Source: Allium sativum (taxonomy: Eukaryota; Streptophyta; Magnoliopsida; Asparagales; Amaryllidaceae). Taken from it: a DNA stretch of 64,000 nt. This document shows, piece by piece, positions 11,334 through 23,210 of the stretch (position 1 is its first letter; each line of letters opens with the position of its first letter). Below the pieces are notes generated by a model. It saw only the letters and a list, made by a program, of their open reading frames with translations. It did no database searches and had not been told where the DNA came from. The stretch covers positions 481,150,861 through 481,214,860 of the forward strand of contig CM060920.1 in the NCBI GenBank assembly GCA_030737875.1, in the 5' to 3' direction. A program made the translations under genes and the position numbers.

Positions 11334-13659
11334 TGTAACGAACCGGATTTTTCGTCGATTAATTTTAAAAATTTAATATGGATTTAAATATTGAATTGAT
11401 AATATACATGAATATTTATACTACGTTATTGATTTAAATATCGATTTCAAATTTAATATCGAATATATTAGATTATCGTAAAACGAAATATAATTGAAAT
11501 CGAAATAAAACTGAATCAAAAACAATTCAAATGATTTATAGAAATTCAATTTGAATAGAATCGATAATAATTATAATTTATTATTGAGGAATTAATTATT
11601 TTTGATTTCAAATTATGTTATATCAATTTACATGGTTATTATATATATATATATAGGTTCAAATTAAATTACAGAATATATTCTGTTGAGTTCGGTATAA
11701 CGCTATAACATTGGAACGATGGTCGGTACGTTAAAATAGCGGTTCACCATCTCAAGTTGCGAACCCCAAGATATTGGATTGTGGATAGGTTCAAAATCAA
11801 ATCGATATCTGTCTAAAAAGAATAAAAATCACTTTATGTCGAATCAAATTAAATATAAATCAAATCGCATTTAATATCGTTGTACTTAACCTACCCTATT
11901 CCTTCTACATTATGGTTCTCCATCTTTAAATTGCGACAGACCACTTCCCCCATTCTCGATTATTTTTCTTCCATTCATTCCTTCGGGAGAAAAGCCGCTC
12001 CACTGTTTCTCTTCAAAATCCATCGAGTTTCAAATGAATCGAAATCGAACGTCAAGGGGTCGTCTACGATAGCTTCTGGAGCTCGATAAAATAGGGCATG
12101 ATGATTTTCCCTCATTCAACCAAAATCAAAATCGAAAACCAAATTTGTATACTTTTGATCAAAGAGAAAGATGCCGCACCTCTTATTCTTAATCGCGAGT
12201 GGGTATCTGATTTGTGCGATACCTTTTTGGGTCGATCGTTTTTCAAATTTACGGGTTTTCTGGGAGCCAAGTTCGAGATCGTGGGGGAGGGGATGAAGCC
12301 GCTTTGGTCTGGGAGAGATCAGAGGTGGTAGTTGCTGAAGGTTCGAAGGAAGGGTTGCGTCATCGTAATCTCAGGAGGCAATAGAGGTGGTATTGATTTC
12401 GAAAAGGCAACGTTGACTTCGAATTTACTGATGAACGAGGAGATTAAGGGGTAAACTGGAGTGGGTTTCGTTTACTGTCGCGAGGTGGATTTGGGTATCC
12501 ATGATTTGGGGTTCGACGAACTACAGTGGCGTTCGATTTTGAAGAGGAGGGAGGCGTTGAAAACTCGTGACCTGGAGAAGGCATCGACGGGTTCTGACAT
12601 GGTTTGGTATCGCGTTGATGGGTTAGTACGGGTACTCATAGAAGAAGAATTTAACAAGGATTAAGGTAAAATTTATTTTTATAAATTTAGTGAATGTCTT
12701 ATTATTTAAATTAAATTAGTTAAATTTATTTAGTATAGTAGTTAATTTAATGGGATAATCGTTTAATCGATAAATATAAAATCATATGATCATAGGCGTA
12801 ATCCATTCGAGAAGAATTAAGTTGAAACAATTCAAGTCAATGCTAGACGAGACGGAATGGAATCAGAATGGATATTCGACAAGTAAAATAAATGTGAGTA
12901 AATCTCACTCACAGTTTTATATTTAAATTTATTTTTATCGTAAAATAAATTTGTTGGTTGCTTGGATGCATGAATGAATTGTTGAATTTTTGTGGTTATT
13001 GGATATTTCCCGCGGTATCATTAGCGGATGCCCGCAGTATCATTAGCGGATGACCCTACGCCCACGTATATAAGTGGATCCCCTTTTATACTGCGATATC
13101 CTGCCATGAAGCAGGATGGGTATTATTTCTGTTAACTAACGTTTGTGGATGTAGGAAAAAAACAGGTTGGAGGGATCCAACTGGATTCCTCAAAATTATA
13201 TTGTCTATTTGTTTGTTGTTTGCACCTATACTGTCATATATTATGTGTTAGAAAACCTATCAATTATAATTGGTTGTTTTGATTGTTTGAAATATCACTG
13301 GGCCGAAGTGTTGATATTTAAAAATATCGAAAAAAGAAATTCCCAGTGTTAAAAGGGGAAATTCTATTTTTCAAAAATAGAATTTGAAATTTGAATGGAA
13401 TAAAAATATTAACTTGTTTTGAAAAGGAATAAAACAAGAAACTCATTTATAAACGAAATTTATAAATGAAGGGAAGAGAATTATCATTGGATAATTCAGA
13501 AATAAACTACAAGTTTGAATTTGAAAAAGGAAAATTTATATTTTCCAAAGTAAAATATTTATTTCAAATGAAGTTGAAATCGAGACTTTTTTTATATATA
13601 TAAACAAGTAATATAGGGCGATGTTTACAAAGAAAGGTGAAAAACCATAAATTGGGTAC

Positions 13660-14395
13660 TATGGATATTTTAAATTCAAATGGAATTTAAACAAAGGAAA
13701 TTCAAATTTAGGATTTGAAGATAGAAAGTGAAGTAGAATTTGAATATAGAAAATTCAAACGTAATTCAAATATAGAATTTGAATATAGAAAATATAAAGG
13801 AAATTCAAATATAGAATTTAAATATCGAAAGTGAAATAGAATTTGAATTCAAAGGAATTGAAATAGAATTAGAATTCAAAGGAATTCAAATGGATTTGAA
13901 TAAAGAAAGTTCAAATGAAATTTAAAATATAGAGATTTGAAAATAGAATTCAAGTGGAGTTTAAATATAGGAATTCAAATCGAAGTGAAATGGAGTTTAA
14001 ATATAGAATTCAAATAGAGTTAAAATAGGAATTTCAAGAAGAATTCAAAAGGAGTTTGAATATTTGAGATTTCAAACAGAATTCAAAAGGAGTTTGAATA
14101 TTTGAGATTTCAAATAGAATTTAAAAGGAGTTTGAATATTTGAAATTTCAAATAGAATAAAAATGGAGTTTGAATATTAGGAATTTAAATTTAACTTTAA
14201 AATGGAACTAGAATTTCAAAATAGAAATTAAAATAGAACTTCAAAATGAAATTTGAAATCCAAATAGAAATTGAATATAGAAATTTAAACAAAATGTGAG
14301 TATAGCATTTGAATAAGAAAAATTCAAATAGAATTTGAATATGTAATTTGAATATAGAATTCATATAGAATTCAAATGGAATTTAAAATATATCA
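13660..14395. repeat. Degenerate GAATT/TTCAAAT-rich array in the right LTR
   Basis: Counterpart of 6420-7160, with the same unit order and small indels. One extra 'atagaaattaaaa' unit occurs near 14220. Confidence 0.8.
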
Positions 14396-16070
14396 GAATG
14401 GAGATGAATTTATATATAAATGAAGTTTAAAAGTTTATGTATATAAATACAATTAAAACAAACTCGCCGCAGCGCTGTAGTTCGTAAATTGGCGTTTCGA
14501 ACATCAATTGAATATACAGAACTCAATTGAAGTCGGAATTCTTTGAAACAAGATACGTCAGGACCGATTTGATAATAGCTTTCTATTGAAAGAGAAAAAT
14601 CTATATTTCGTCGAATAAATTTTGAGTTATATCAAAATCAAATTTTCAGAAAAACAACGTCATAACCATTTAAAAACCATAACGATTTATTTAATTTTAT
14701 AAAAGGATTTTAAGCAAATAAAATCCGCATTTTTATTTAGAAAATCCCAGATTTGAGAGGTGAAATATATTTGAACTCAAGTGGAGTAATGAGTTGATTT
14801 TTGAAACAGAAATTAGATTTTTGATTATTGAATAGAATTAACTAATTTGAATAATAATTAGTTAATAAGATTTTGAATAGATATTGGGCTTTGAATAAGT
14901 GAATTCGATTTGGAAATTTATATTTGAAATCGAAAAGGAAACTAGAATTGAAATTGAAATTCAATTTAATTATGAGTAAGTTAATTATTTGGTTTGAACA
15001 TGTTATGTTCAAACAAAGAAGTAAAATAGGCAAAATAGCTAATTAAAGAATAAATGAGCGGAAACTGAATTCAAACAATTAGATTGGGTTGGATTGAATT
15101 GAAAATAGGTGAACATGTGTTAGACAGGTATGGGATGAAGTATATGAAGATTTTAATTTAAGTGCCCGACAAAAAAGGTACATGTTTAAATTAATATATG
15201 AGATTTTATGCGCCGTATCGGCAAGCCGCTTGGCTTTTTCTTTTCTTTTGGATTGGCGAGGGCCATGGGAGGCTATTTGAAATATCCCGAAGCTCCCGGT
15301 ACAAGGGAGGTTATGGCGAAATTTTCCGGAAATTTAAGGAGTAGAATATTTTTAAGATAATTTGATAGGAAAAATCAATGTATCAATATATATAGAATTC
15401 GATAAGGAAACGAAATTAAAAATAGAATATTGTAAACAAAAAGGGAAATCTATAAAATAGAAATAGAAGGCGAACCATATACATGTTTTCTAAAATGAAT
15501 AATTGGGTTTTATAGTGTGTTTATTTGAGGTAAGTGGTTTTGCCGTTTTGAAGTTGAGGATGTTTTCAGTCAAGGTCTGAGAGGTAATTTTACCCCAACT
15601 TGATTGATTTCATTTTTAATTGATAAATAGCAAGATCCAGTCTCGTAGAGAAGTGTTTGAATAAGAGTTAGTTGAATAAAATGTTTTGGGTTGTTGTAAC
15701 GATGTTTTACACAGCATTTGTTTTAACCCAAGTGATGGAATTTTCGAAATATAACAGTAAATATTCCATGAGTATAATTAAAAGTATTCGGGATAGAGAT
15801 AAGTGATTTAAATGTTTTCAATTGCGAATAGAATATATTTTCTAAGGTAGAAAATAAAAGAAGGCGAGATATAGAAATGCTTTCCAAAGAATGTAAGAGA
15901 CCGGGATGATAACTGAAAATATTAGTTTAACAAATATTGATAAGGAAATGGAAAGGTGATTTAATTAATGAATAATTAAAAGGCCCAATGATTTGTTTGA
16001 TGCTATGAATGTTTGTTTATTTTTCTTCGATAGTTAAATAACCGACTATCGAAGTGTTTGCCAATATCGT

Positions 16071-16489
16071 TGTGACAACAAGGAATTTCGGTCGATCTGA
16101 ATCAGTCGCTAAACCGATCAAGACCGTTCGAAACGCCTGATTGTTTTGATTCCCGCTATGAAATTTCATTTTTCGGATTCGTTGGAAAGATATTATCAAA
16201 TAGATTCTATTATTTTTGGTTTCGCTAAATTCCGGTTTATTTTGAATCCTGTACATTCATTTGAAGTTTGAAATCGAATTATCGAACTACCGCGCCATTT
16301 TCAATTCCTTTTATAATTTAAAATAAATATATATTCTAACGATGATCTATATAAATATATACGTTCGAATTCCATTCAAAATAAATTTCTCAATGTTATT
16401 ATCTAAAATAACTCATTTTAAATATTCAAAATTCGCTAAAATTACCAAAATAAAAGTTTTAAATTGGCTCCGATTTCCGGGTTATTACA
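16071..16489. mobile_element. 419-bp solo-LTR-like insertion in the right LTR
   Basis: It is absent from the left LTR (compare 8838-8850), begins TGTGACAACAAGG, ends CCGGGTTATTACA, and is flanked by ATCGT at 16066-16070 and 16490-16494. TG...CA termini, short imperfect inverted ends and a 5-bp duplication mark a solo LTR or a very small LTR retrotransposon. No internal primer site, polypurine tract or frame of note is seen. It must be younger than the host element. Confidence 0.85.
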
Positions 16490-17411
16490 ATCGTTGTCAA
16501 TATGGAGAGACCGGTTGGATTATTATCCGAGAACCACTCTGTATTGGCAGTAACGTTGCGAATCAGATTATATGAAGATAATCAAAGACGGAGTAAAGTG
16601 CAAGAACTTTTTCTATTAATAGAAATTGTGCCTTCGGTTTCGTTCAATCCCAGAATGAACGTAAATGGTTGAATGTCTGACAAAGTATTTCCAATGATCT
16701 AATGGGTTGGTCTGTATAAATATATATGGTTGCAACGGATTTATTCCCTTAGCATAACATCCAGAATATTTGTGCAAATCAATTAATGATTAACGGATCT
16801 GGCAATGTGGCATTCAAAGTGATTGTGCTATCAATGAATAGAAAGTAAGCGTAGCCTCAGGCCTCAACAACCGGGAAATGACAAAAATCGGGAAGGCAAC
16901 ATGGCTATGTGGGTCGCTCCCATTAGGGTGTATAATCACCTATCTAGATATTCATTTAATTCCTTATTCTGTTCAATGCTGTCCCATAAGGGAAACGGTT
17001 GCTGATCCCAACCGTTGGTGATATACATTCGATACACTCAAGCGAAATGAGTGGTCGGTCATGTGTGGGCCGGGTTGCAAGATGTTCTTGTTGAACCCAG
17101 TGTATTCCTCTCTAGAGATACACTAGCGGAAGGTGGTTCCATACCTTGTCATGTTGGAAATCCAATCTCCAATAAGCGCCCTGCGGTTTTTGATTTTATA
17201 CTATGTATGTGGAGCGTGAGATGCAAGCGTTCTGCTAGATTCTATTTATTTGATTAGACATTATTATAATATCACCAGATTTTTGTATCAAAGTGTTTTG
17301 GGTTATAGTAAGGTAAAAACCGTCCATGTTTATGTGTGGGCTGGTCTTACTATTATCCTTTCTTTCGAAAGGATTTTGAAAGTTAAACAATTGGTTGGAG
17401 TTTACTCACAC

Positions 17412-17485
17412 CAGTCCCATGACTGACCCAGAGTTTATTTTGTTTTGTTTTCCCTAAACTCTTGGGTGCCCAAATTTGTACGGGC
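17412..17485 (+). other. Triple-hairpin module, copy 3 (right LTR)
   Basis: Same stems and loops as the copy at 9761-9834, and the same distance (389 nt) to the LTR end. Confidence 0.7.
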
Positions 17486-17874
17486 AGTCAAGTAGTCGGG
17501 ATTTTACAGATTCACTTGGAAGAGCTGGAAGCAGGAGGCTTCACCAGTTAACTATAGACTCATATATTCCGCTGTGTACTATGTTGTATCTGGAAACAGG
17601 TGTTTACAACTGTTCGAGGAATAACTGTTGTGCTCTGATGATGGTATGTATATAAAGTTACTGATTTGTATTTCAAAATTTATGTTATATAATATATTTT
17701 ATTCGTTCCGCTGTGAGATTTGTCTTCTTTGTTTTCTTCTATTCTAACATTTATTTCTTTCTATTTCTCATCCTCTAACTTCTTTCTATTAATGATTCGT
17801 ATTTCTGTGCAATTTGGGTTGGACGTGTGGTGTTATTAGTCAACTCAGATAGTACAGATTTGCGGGCCTTTACA

Positions 17875-17879
17875 CCCGT
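17875..17879 (+). repeat. Target-site duplication CCCGT (right)
   Basis: It follows the LTR end TTTACA directly and matches 4103-4107. Confidence 0.9.
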
Positions 17880-20215
17880 CCATGAAGCCTCCCCCTTGAG
17901 GCAGTCGTCGAATCATCCTAAGATCATCCTCTTATCAGTCTTTAGGCTGTTTGTCATCCAAAATGCAGCCAAGGCATACTCACCAGATGGAACCGTACAA
18001 ACCATGCCTCTGTGGGTACACTTCATTAGGCCTACCATAAAGGGCCATCATGGAGTATCCTTACATCCCGTTAGAGTCCCGCACTTCCTTCTAGTCTCGT
18101 CGAATAATAAGTTGGATGTGCTCCTCTCGTGTCTCCAAACACCCACGATAATCTGCCCCATTGGGCTCTTCATCCCAAAACGTACGGATTGGTCCAAGCG
18201 CATTTCGTCATCACGTTATTAGACCCTATGTCTAATCTTCAACTATGCTCTTGCTTTACTTACCACATTGCTAATTAACTTGGATATTTCACTTGTTTAT
18301 TCCGTGTACAAGTTATTTACTTATAAGATTCATTTGGTCGCTTATTTTCCCTAATCAGCCTTCACTGCCGAAGCTGACCTCTGCTTATTATTATATTCAT
18401 TAAACTTGATTCCTCAATTATAAGTTTATTAATAATAAGCTTACTTTACTCTTTTCATTTTAATTATAAACTCATGTTATAACATCACCACAACTATAAT
18501 CGTGAGCTTATTATACTTATTTTCCATAATTTAAGTCCATTTATCATAAGTCTCCTACTTTCCATTTCATCTTTTAATTATAACATGTATGTTATAATCC
18601 TACTTGTCCCTATGACAAGTACTTATTATTTTAAATCCCGTCTTATATAATTTATTATAATAGGTTGTATCCCCCGTTCATTATATATTTCATAGTTCCT
18701 TATTTCTTTTTTTATTCCATCTTTACAATTTATCCTTTAGGAAGTTAGACCTATTCCTAATTGGTCGATTATTAAAAACTACACAACAATGTATTCTCAT
18801 AGCTTAAGGTAATTACAGCGATGGAAACCCATAATTGTAAGCATATCTTTTTTTTAATTATTTTAGGCTATTGAATAGTGCACAATACAGAAAAAATCCT
18901 TATTCAGACTATTACACATCTTCATTTATTTTAAACCTGCAGTTATGTTTTCCACTTCTTCTTAAAAACCAAACTATGGAAATATATCCTATTTTTACTA
19001 ACCAGTCAATCTAGACTACTACTAACTTCCTAATCAATTTAATATACATTAATTTCCATTACTATCTTAATTTCCTCCATTTTATTATGAATCCCTATTA
19101 ATTTGCGCATAACTATGATATAATTAATTTGCGCCTAACCAAAATTTTCGTATTTTGCACATAACCATGACCCACTTAATCTATGCTTAATAACATTTCA
19201 ATTAAATTTGCACATAACCATTATTCCATCAGATTAACACATAGTCATGATTCAATTTAATAGCGAATGATTGTAATTTAACATTGACTATATATTCTGA
19301 CCTAAAAAAGGAGAAAAAGAAGAAGAAGAACATATTATACTTTTCAACAGGAATCAAACAATATAATAAATCATTTTTGGAAAATATAATTTAAATCCAC
19401 ACACCTGACTGCATACATTCCTTGAATCTGATTTAGATTCGCTACCCGTGGTCTTCCGAATAGGATCTATTATTGAAATAACCATGGATTTACAAATACA
19501 ATGCTAAAAGAAGGAGAAGAACCACAAAAATTCAGATTCATAGAACTTACCTACGTAGACGAGAAACTTGAGCACCTATAGCTTAGACCTACGTTCTTTG
19601 TCTCCAAATCTTGAATCAGAATCCTAAAACTAATTTATTCTTATTTCTAAAGGACTTGGAGGAGAAAGAAAATGTCAATTCCTTGGCATCGTCTCAGAAA
19701 ATATGAGTTGAAGGCTAGGTTCTGCTAGTCTATTTATAGGTACATAGAAGAATCTCGTTCGTTGGATCTAATAAAATAAAATCAATGTCGAATAAAACAT
19801 CCATTTTACCTAGTATCGGGTCGACCCAGGCTCCAGGTGGGTCGACACCTGGGTCGACCCCTGGGTCGACCCACTTATAGCATGGGTCATCCTATTTACT
19901 GGGTCGTGAACGTGAATTTCGCTCGTTACTTTTCTTACCTAATTTCTTCCGTATATTAATTTGTTCTATTTAAAACACACGTTTCGAATTTCAAATATCA
20001 ATTTGTGCATATATCTTCGCGTGTAACTTCATAAACTTTTATTCGTTGATAACTTCCCTATACGAACGCTGTTTGGGGCAGGTCATATATGTAAATGAAT
20101 CAGAAAATTGCCACGAACAAATGGTACTTGCTTCCAGGCCAAACTCTAAAATCATAAAACATCAATATTTATCAACAACTATTTAAGTATTTATTTAAAA
20201 ATATGGGGTGTTACG
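17880..20215 (-). repeat. Old long LTR, 5' part (split by the element at 4108-17874)
   Basis: On the minus strand it begins CGTAACACCCC at 20215 and runs toward 17880. A TATA-type sequence (plus-strand TATTTATA, 19731-19738) and four GGGTCGAC boxes upstream of it (19818-19872) mark the promoter. The part near 17900-18240 resembles 28025-28370 of the solo LTR, including 'cttggaccagtcc' and 'agacatagg'. The 131-codon frame at 17827-18222 crosses the junction with the inserted element and is not a gene. Together with 3175-4107 the LTR was about 3.27 kb. Confidence 0.7.
19731..19872 (-). promoter_or_regulatory. LTR promoter: TATA box with upstream GGGTCGACCC boxes
   Basis: TATAAATA on the minus strand (19731-19738). 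Four GGGTCGAC-type palindromes lie at 19818-19827, 19838-19847, 19851-19860 and 19863-19872, 80-140 bp upstream of it. The same arrangement appears in two other LTR families here (23096-23210, and 54423-54582 with 62441-62600). Confidence 0.55.
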
Positions 20216-21859
20216 ATTTGTGATTTATTTCTTATGTGCTATTTGTACTTGCGATTACTTAACCCTAAGTAGCCTTATGATTTTGGTGTTCTCATTTGAT
20301 GTGACTATGGTGTGTGACTCATAACTTGGTGTAGTAATAGCCCCATAGCTTTTTGTGGGAAACAAATTTAGTGACTTGTATTCCTTTAGCTAAAATAATA
20401 ACCTAATGATTTCGTGTTCTTTCTTGGTGGAATTGTTTTAACCCTCCGAGATCTTTTATTTGGAGGAATGTCTTAATTTTCATAAATCCTTCAGGGATTC
20501 ACAAAGTTAATGAAATAGAAACCTTTTTATCTAGAGAAATGAATTTGACTCCCCAATAAAACGATTTACTAGGGAGATGTTATATATTCTTTACAAACTT
20601 GAATTCCAGAATTGCCTTATCTTGAGAGATTGGCTTAAATGAAATTGTCTCCCAAAATCACCTGTCTAAGGAAATGAACTTTAGTGAGTTTGTCTTAAGA
20701 AAATGACTTTTACTTCTAAGATCTTCCTTACCTGGAGAAATGATTTAAACACCCAAAATCCCTTTTTGGGGTACTGAACTTTAATGAATTTATCTTTAGA
20801 GTCCTTTATTTAGGTAAATGAACTTCAATGCATTTTTCTTAAGGAAATGACACTAGCTTTCAGGATTTTCTTACTTGAAGAAATTATTTGAACTCCTAGG
20901 AACCCGCTGTTTGGGGAGGTTAACTTTTATGAATTTGTCTTATAGAATACTTTATCTGGGAATTTTATTTTGACTCCAGGAAACCCTTTGATTGGGGAAA
21001 TGATATTTATGAATCATAAGTCCTTTTATTTGGTATGGTTGCTTCCCTCTAAGAGGTACCTAAAAGGATCAAGGATTTGCTTTAACATTAGTTAATAGCT
21101 TCCCACCTATTGGCCAAGGGATTCTCTATGAGGCATATAGCGGCACTAAATCCGTCTCAAGGGTTTCCTCCTTCTAGGATGTGCCTCGACAAACTAGGGC
21201 TTCGCATTAATTTGGTTAAGGTCTTCTCGCTATTTACAAAGGGTGTTATAGCAAGGCGTATAGAGGTAATTAAGGCTCATTGCCTTGAGACTATGTCAAT
21301 GGTTTCCTCTCTATAGGAGGCACCTGAATGGTCCAGAGATTCATGTTAATTGGGTTAAGAATTCCTTCCTGTCTGCTAAGGGGTGCTCTAGTGAGGCGTA
21401 TAGCGATATTGAAGACTCATCATGTTGAGCTTGTATCAAAGGTTTTCCTATTGGAGGTGCCTAAATATTGATATATTTTGATAAGAATTTCAAGGTGCTA
21501 GGACCTTCTGGACTTTATATTCATTGTTTTCGAAGATTTCTTTCCTTTAGAGTTTATCATCTAACTAAAAGTAAATGAATTCATCCATGAACTTGGTTGA
21601 AGGCTTGTTGTCATGAAGCATGATGATTATTATGACTTATTAGATACTAGTAAATTCATCAAGCTTTCCTTGCTCTTGAAAATGATTAATAATGTGTTGA
21701 AGTGCTCGAAAATTACCTATGTAGTATCCATTTTATTGATGGAAATGATAATTTCTTCCTCTTATATTTCTCTCATTTTTGTTCGTTTCATATTTGAAGG
21801 CCGACAACTAAGACATTCCTTAGACAAAACCTAAATGTTCACATATGTTGTTGCGATCG
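20216..21859. other. Unclassified region with diverged tandem repeats
   Basis: No gene is seen; the frames at 21110-21316 and 21613-21834 have no recognisable features. About 20440-21050 is built of strongly diverged ~80-110 bp units around phrases such as 'ttacctggagaaatgattt', 'cccttttgggg' and 'gaactttaatgaatttgtctta'. A clearer array follows at 21062-21462. Such repeat-rich tails occur in 3' regions of Tat/Ogre-type elements, but no LTR edge confirms that here. Confidence 0.5.
21062..21462 (+). repeat. Three diverged ~125-139 bp tandem units
   Basis: Units at 21062-21186, 21187-21325 and 21326-21462 each end in a GGTGCCT/GGCACCT phrase. They share 'gcattaat.tggttaag', 'aaggg.t...tatag', 'gaggcgtatag' and 'tggtttcctct'. 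Similarity by eye is roughly 60-70%, so the array is old. Confidence 0.65.
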
Positions 21860-22116
21860 AAAATTGTAACACCCTGCATTTTTAATTAAATAATAAAATA
21901 AATTTTGAAAAGCTTTCAAAATTTGGTCACGGAATTAGCTTCATTGCATCCGTGGCAATTTTTTTATCAATTTAGACCTATGGTTTGCAGAAAATGGATT
22001 TAAGATGAAAAAGACATCTTTAAATGAAATATTACAACAACCATGAAAATAAGATATAAGAAGAACACTAAAAAGAACAATGACCACCATTGTTTTTAGT
22101 CTTGTTAACAAAATCC

Positions 22117-22185
22117 TATATAGCCCAGTTGGTAGAGATAGGTCTCTCCCAAGTGAGAGGCACAAGTTCGAGTCTCGTTGGCGCC
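22117..22185 (+). repeat. SINE-like tRNA-derived head
   Basis: TAGCCCAGTTGG at 22121-22132 fits the pol III A box. AGTTCGAGTCT at 22165-22175 fits the B box. Between them a TCTC/GAGA stem resembles an anticodon arm. The acceptor arms do not pair, so it is not a working tRNA; a SINE head or a tRNA pseudogene fits. No SINE tail or duplication was fixed. Confidence 0.45.
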
Positions 22186-22329
22186 ATATTTTAATTTTAG
22201 AGGAACGATTAAAGAATGCAAATTGTAAGAGGAAAATTTGTATAAACATACAAATAAGGAAAATTATACATAAAGGTGAGCACAAAAATATATGTATACA
22301 TGCATATGTAAATATATGTGTATATGTGA

Positions 22330-22331
<2 letters not shown>

Positions 22332-22375
<44 letters not shown>
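22332..22375. repeat. (TA)n microsatellite
   Basis: About 44 bp of alternating A and T directly abut the left end of the MITE at 22376. A (TC)n(TA)n run (22550-22610) abuts its right end. Confidence 0.9.
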
Positions 22376-22378
<3 letters not shown>

Positions 22379-22556
22379 GAATGAACCGCTACACCTCTTG
22401 CGCTACACCTTTTGCTCCCCCTGATTTCCAACCACGCATTTTGGTTTAAATAATATTACTTTCTCTCTTTCCACTACCCTATAATATTCAAGTATTATTT
22501 AAATCCAAGCATGTGGCTAAAAGGTGTAGCACAAGAGCTGTAGCGGATCATTCCTC
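22376..22556. mobile_element. MITE with ~38-bp terminal inverted repeats
   Basis: The left end 22376-22413 (GAGGAATGAACCGCTACACC...) and the right end 22519-22556 are inverted copies with about four mismatches. The whole is 181 bp, AT-rich inside, with no frame. It sits between TA and TC/TA microsatellites, which hide any target duplication, so the DNA-transposon superfamily cannot be named. Confidence 0.75.
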
Positions 22557-23095
22557 TCTCTCTCTCTCTATATATATATGTGTGTATCTGTGTATGTATA
22601 TATATATATTATGAAAGAGAAATCCAATATAAACCTGCAATCAATGAAAATATATAACAAATAAATGATGGCGTAATGTCGTTTGAATTTGGAAAAAGAA
22701 ATAAAAGTTATGTATATATATATATATATATTTATACGTATAAATTCTAATGTTGAGATAAAAGTGAAAATTAAGAGCAAAAAATAATTAATGCATAATA
22801 AATAGAAAATGGGCAAGAAATTAGTTGCCTTTGAAATTAGAATAATGCATTAAAAGGTATGAAACAATGAATTGATAACATTATAAATTACACTAATTAA
22901 GCAACTATTAACAGATAAGGAATTGGAGGGTTGTATGCATATATACACGCATAAATTCGAAATTCAAACTTAAAGACGAATTATAACTGAAATATTATAA
23001 ATCAAATGAATTATATTAAGTAGGAAATTAAAGTTATTAATTAACGTTAAATCTGAATTCAAACGAGGTTGAAATTACACGTTTAGACCTAGCAT

Positions 23096-23210
23096 GGGTC
23101 GACCCAATCGGGCCAAATCTATTTTTTATGATGCGTTTTTCTAGAATAAAAGGTTCGGATTTTATTTGGATAAATTTGATGGACCAGACTTTCTTGTACA
23201 CCTATAAATA
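23096..23210 (+). promoter_or_regulatory. LTR promoter: GGGTCGACCC box and TATA box
   Basis: A perfect 10-bp palindrome GGGTCGACCC at 23096-23105 lies 98 bp upstream of CCTATAAATAG (TATA 23203-23210) in the solo LTR. The same TATA context, CTATAAATAGACTAG, is found in the old minus-strand LTR. Confidence 0.55.

Larger units (their letters stand above)
4108..17874 (+). mobile_element. Complete non-autonomous LTR retrotransposon with giant LTRs (LARD-like)
   Basis: The layout is complete: 5-bp duplication, 6117-bp LTR (4108-10224), initiator-Met primer site, 1109-bp internal region, polypurine tract, second LTR (11334-17874), matching duplication. The internal region has no gag or pol, so any movement would need proteins from a relative. 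The primer site, leader wording and the 3' box (TTTCGAGGACGAAAT, then AAGAGGGAAGAA) match Tekay-type chromoviruses such as the one at 51923-62810. Published large retrotransposon derivatives have LTRs of roughly 4-5 kb and ~3.5 kb inside; here the LTRs are longer and the inside far shorter. Without its later 424-bp insert the right LTR is also exactly 6117 bp, and the two look almost identical, so insertion was probably recent. Confidence 0.92.
11334..17874 (+). repeat. Right (3') LTR of the giant-LTR element
   Basis: It starts TGTAACGAACCGG and ends GGGCCTTTACA. Its length of 6541 bp equals the left LTR plus a 419-bp insertion and its 5-bp duplication. The other differences by eye are scattered substitutions, a longer TA run near 11640-11655 and a few small indels. 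Its triple-hairpin copy is at 17412-17485. Confidence 0.9.

Noticed and set aside
17827..18222. 131-codon plus-strand frame
   Set aside because: It spans the junction between the giant-LTR element and the old LTR, so it cannot be an ancient gene and has no domain.
20440..21462. CRISPR-like array
   Set aside because: The repeats are long, diverged and irregular with no unique spacers, and the DNA is clearly plant nuclear.
22117..22185. Functional tRNA gene
   Set aside because: A and B boxes are present, but the acceptor stem does not pair and the anticodon arm is irregular; kept only as SINE-like.
21941..22424. Overlapping 114-130 codon frames on opposite strands
   Set aside because: They run through a tRNA-like piece and a (TA)n microsatellite, giving low-complexity Tyr-Ile runs.
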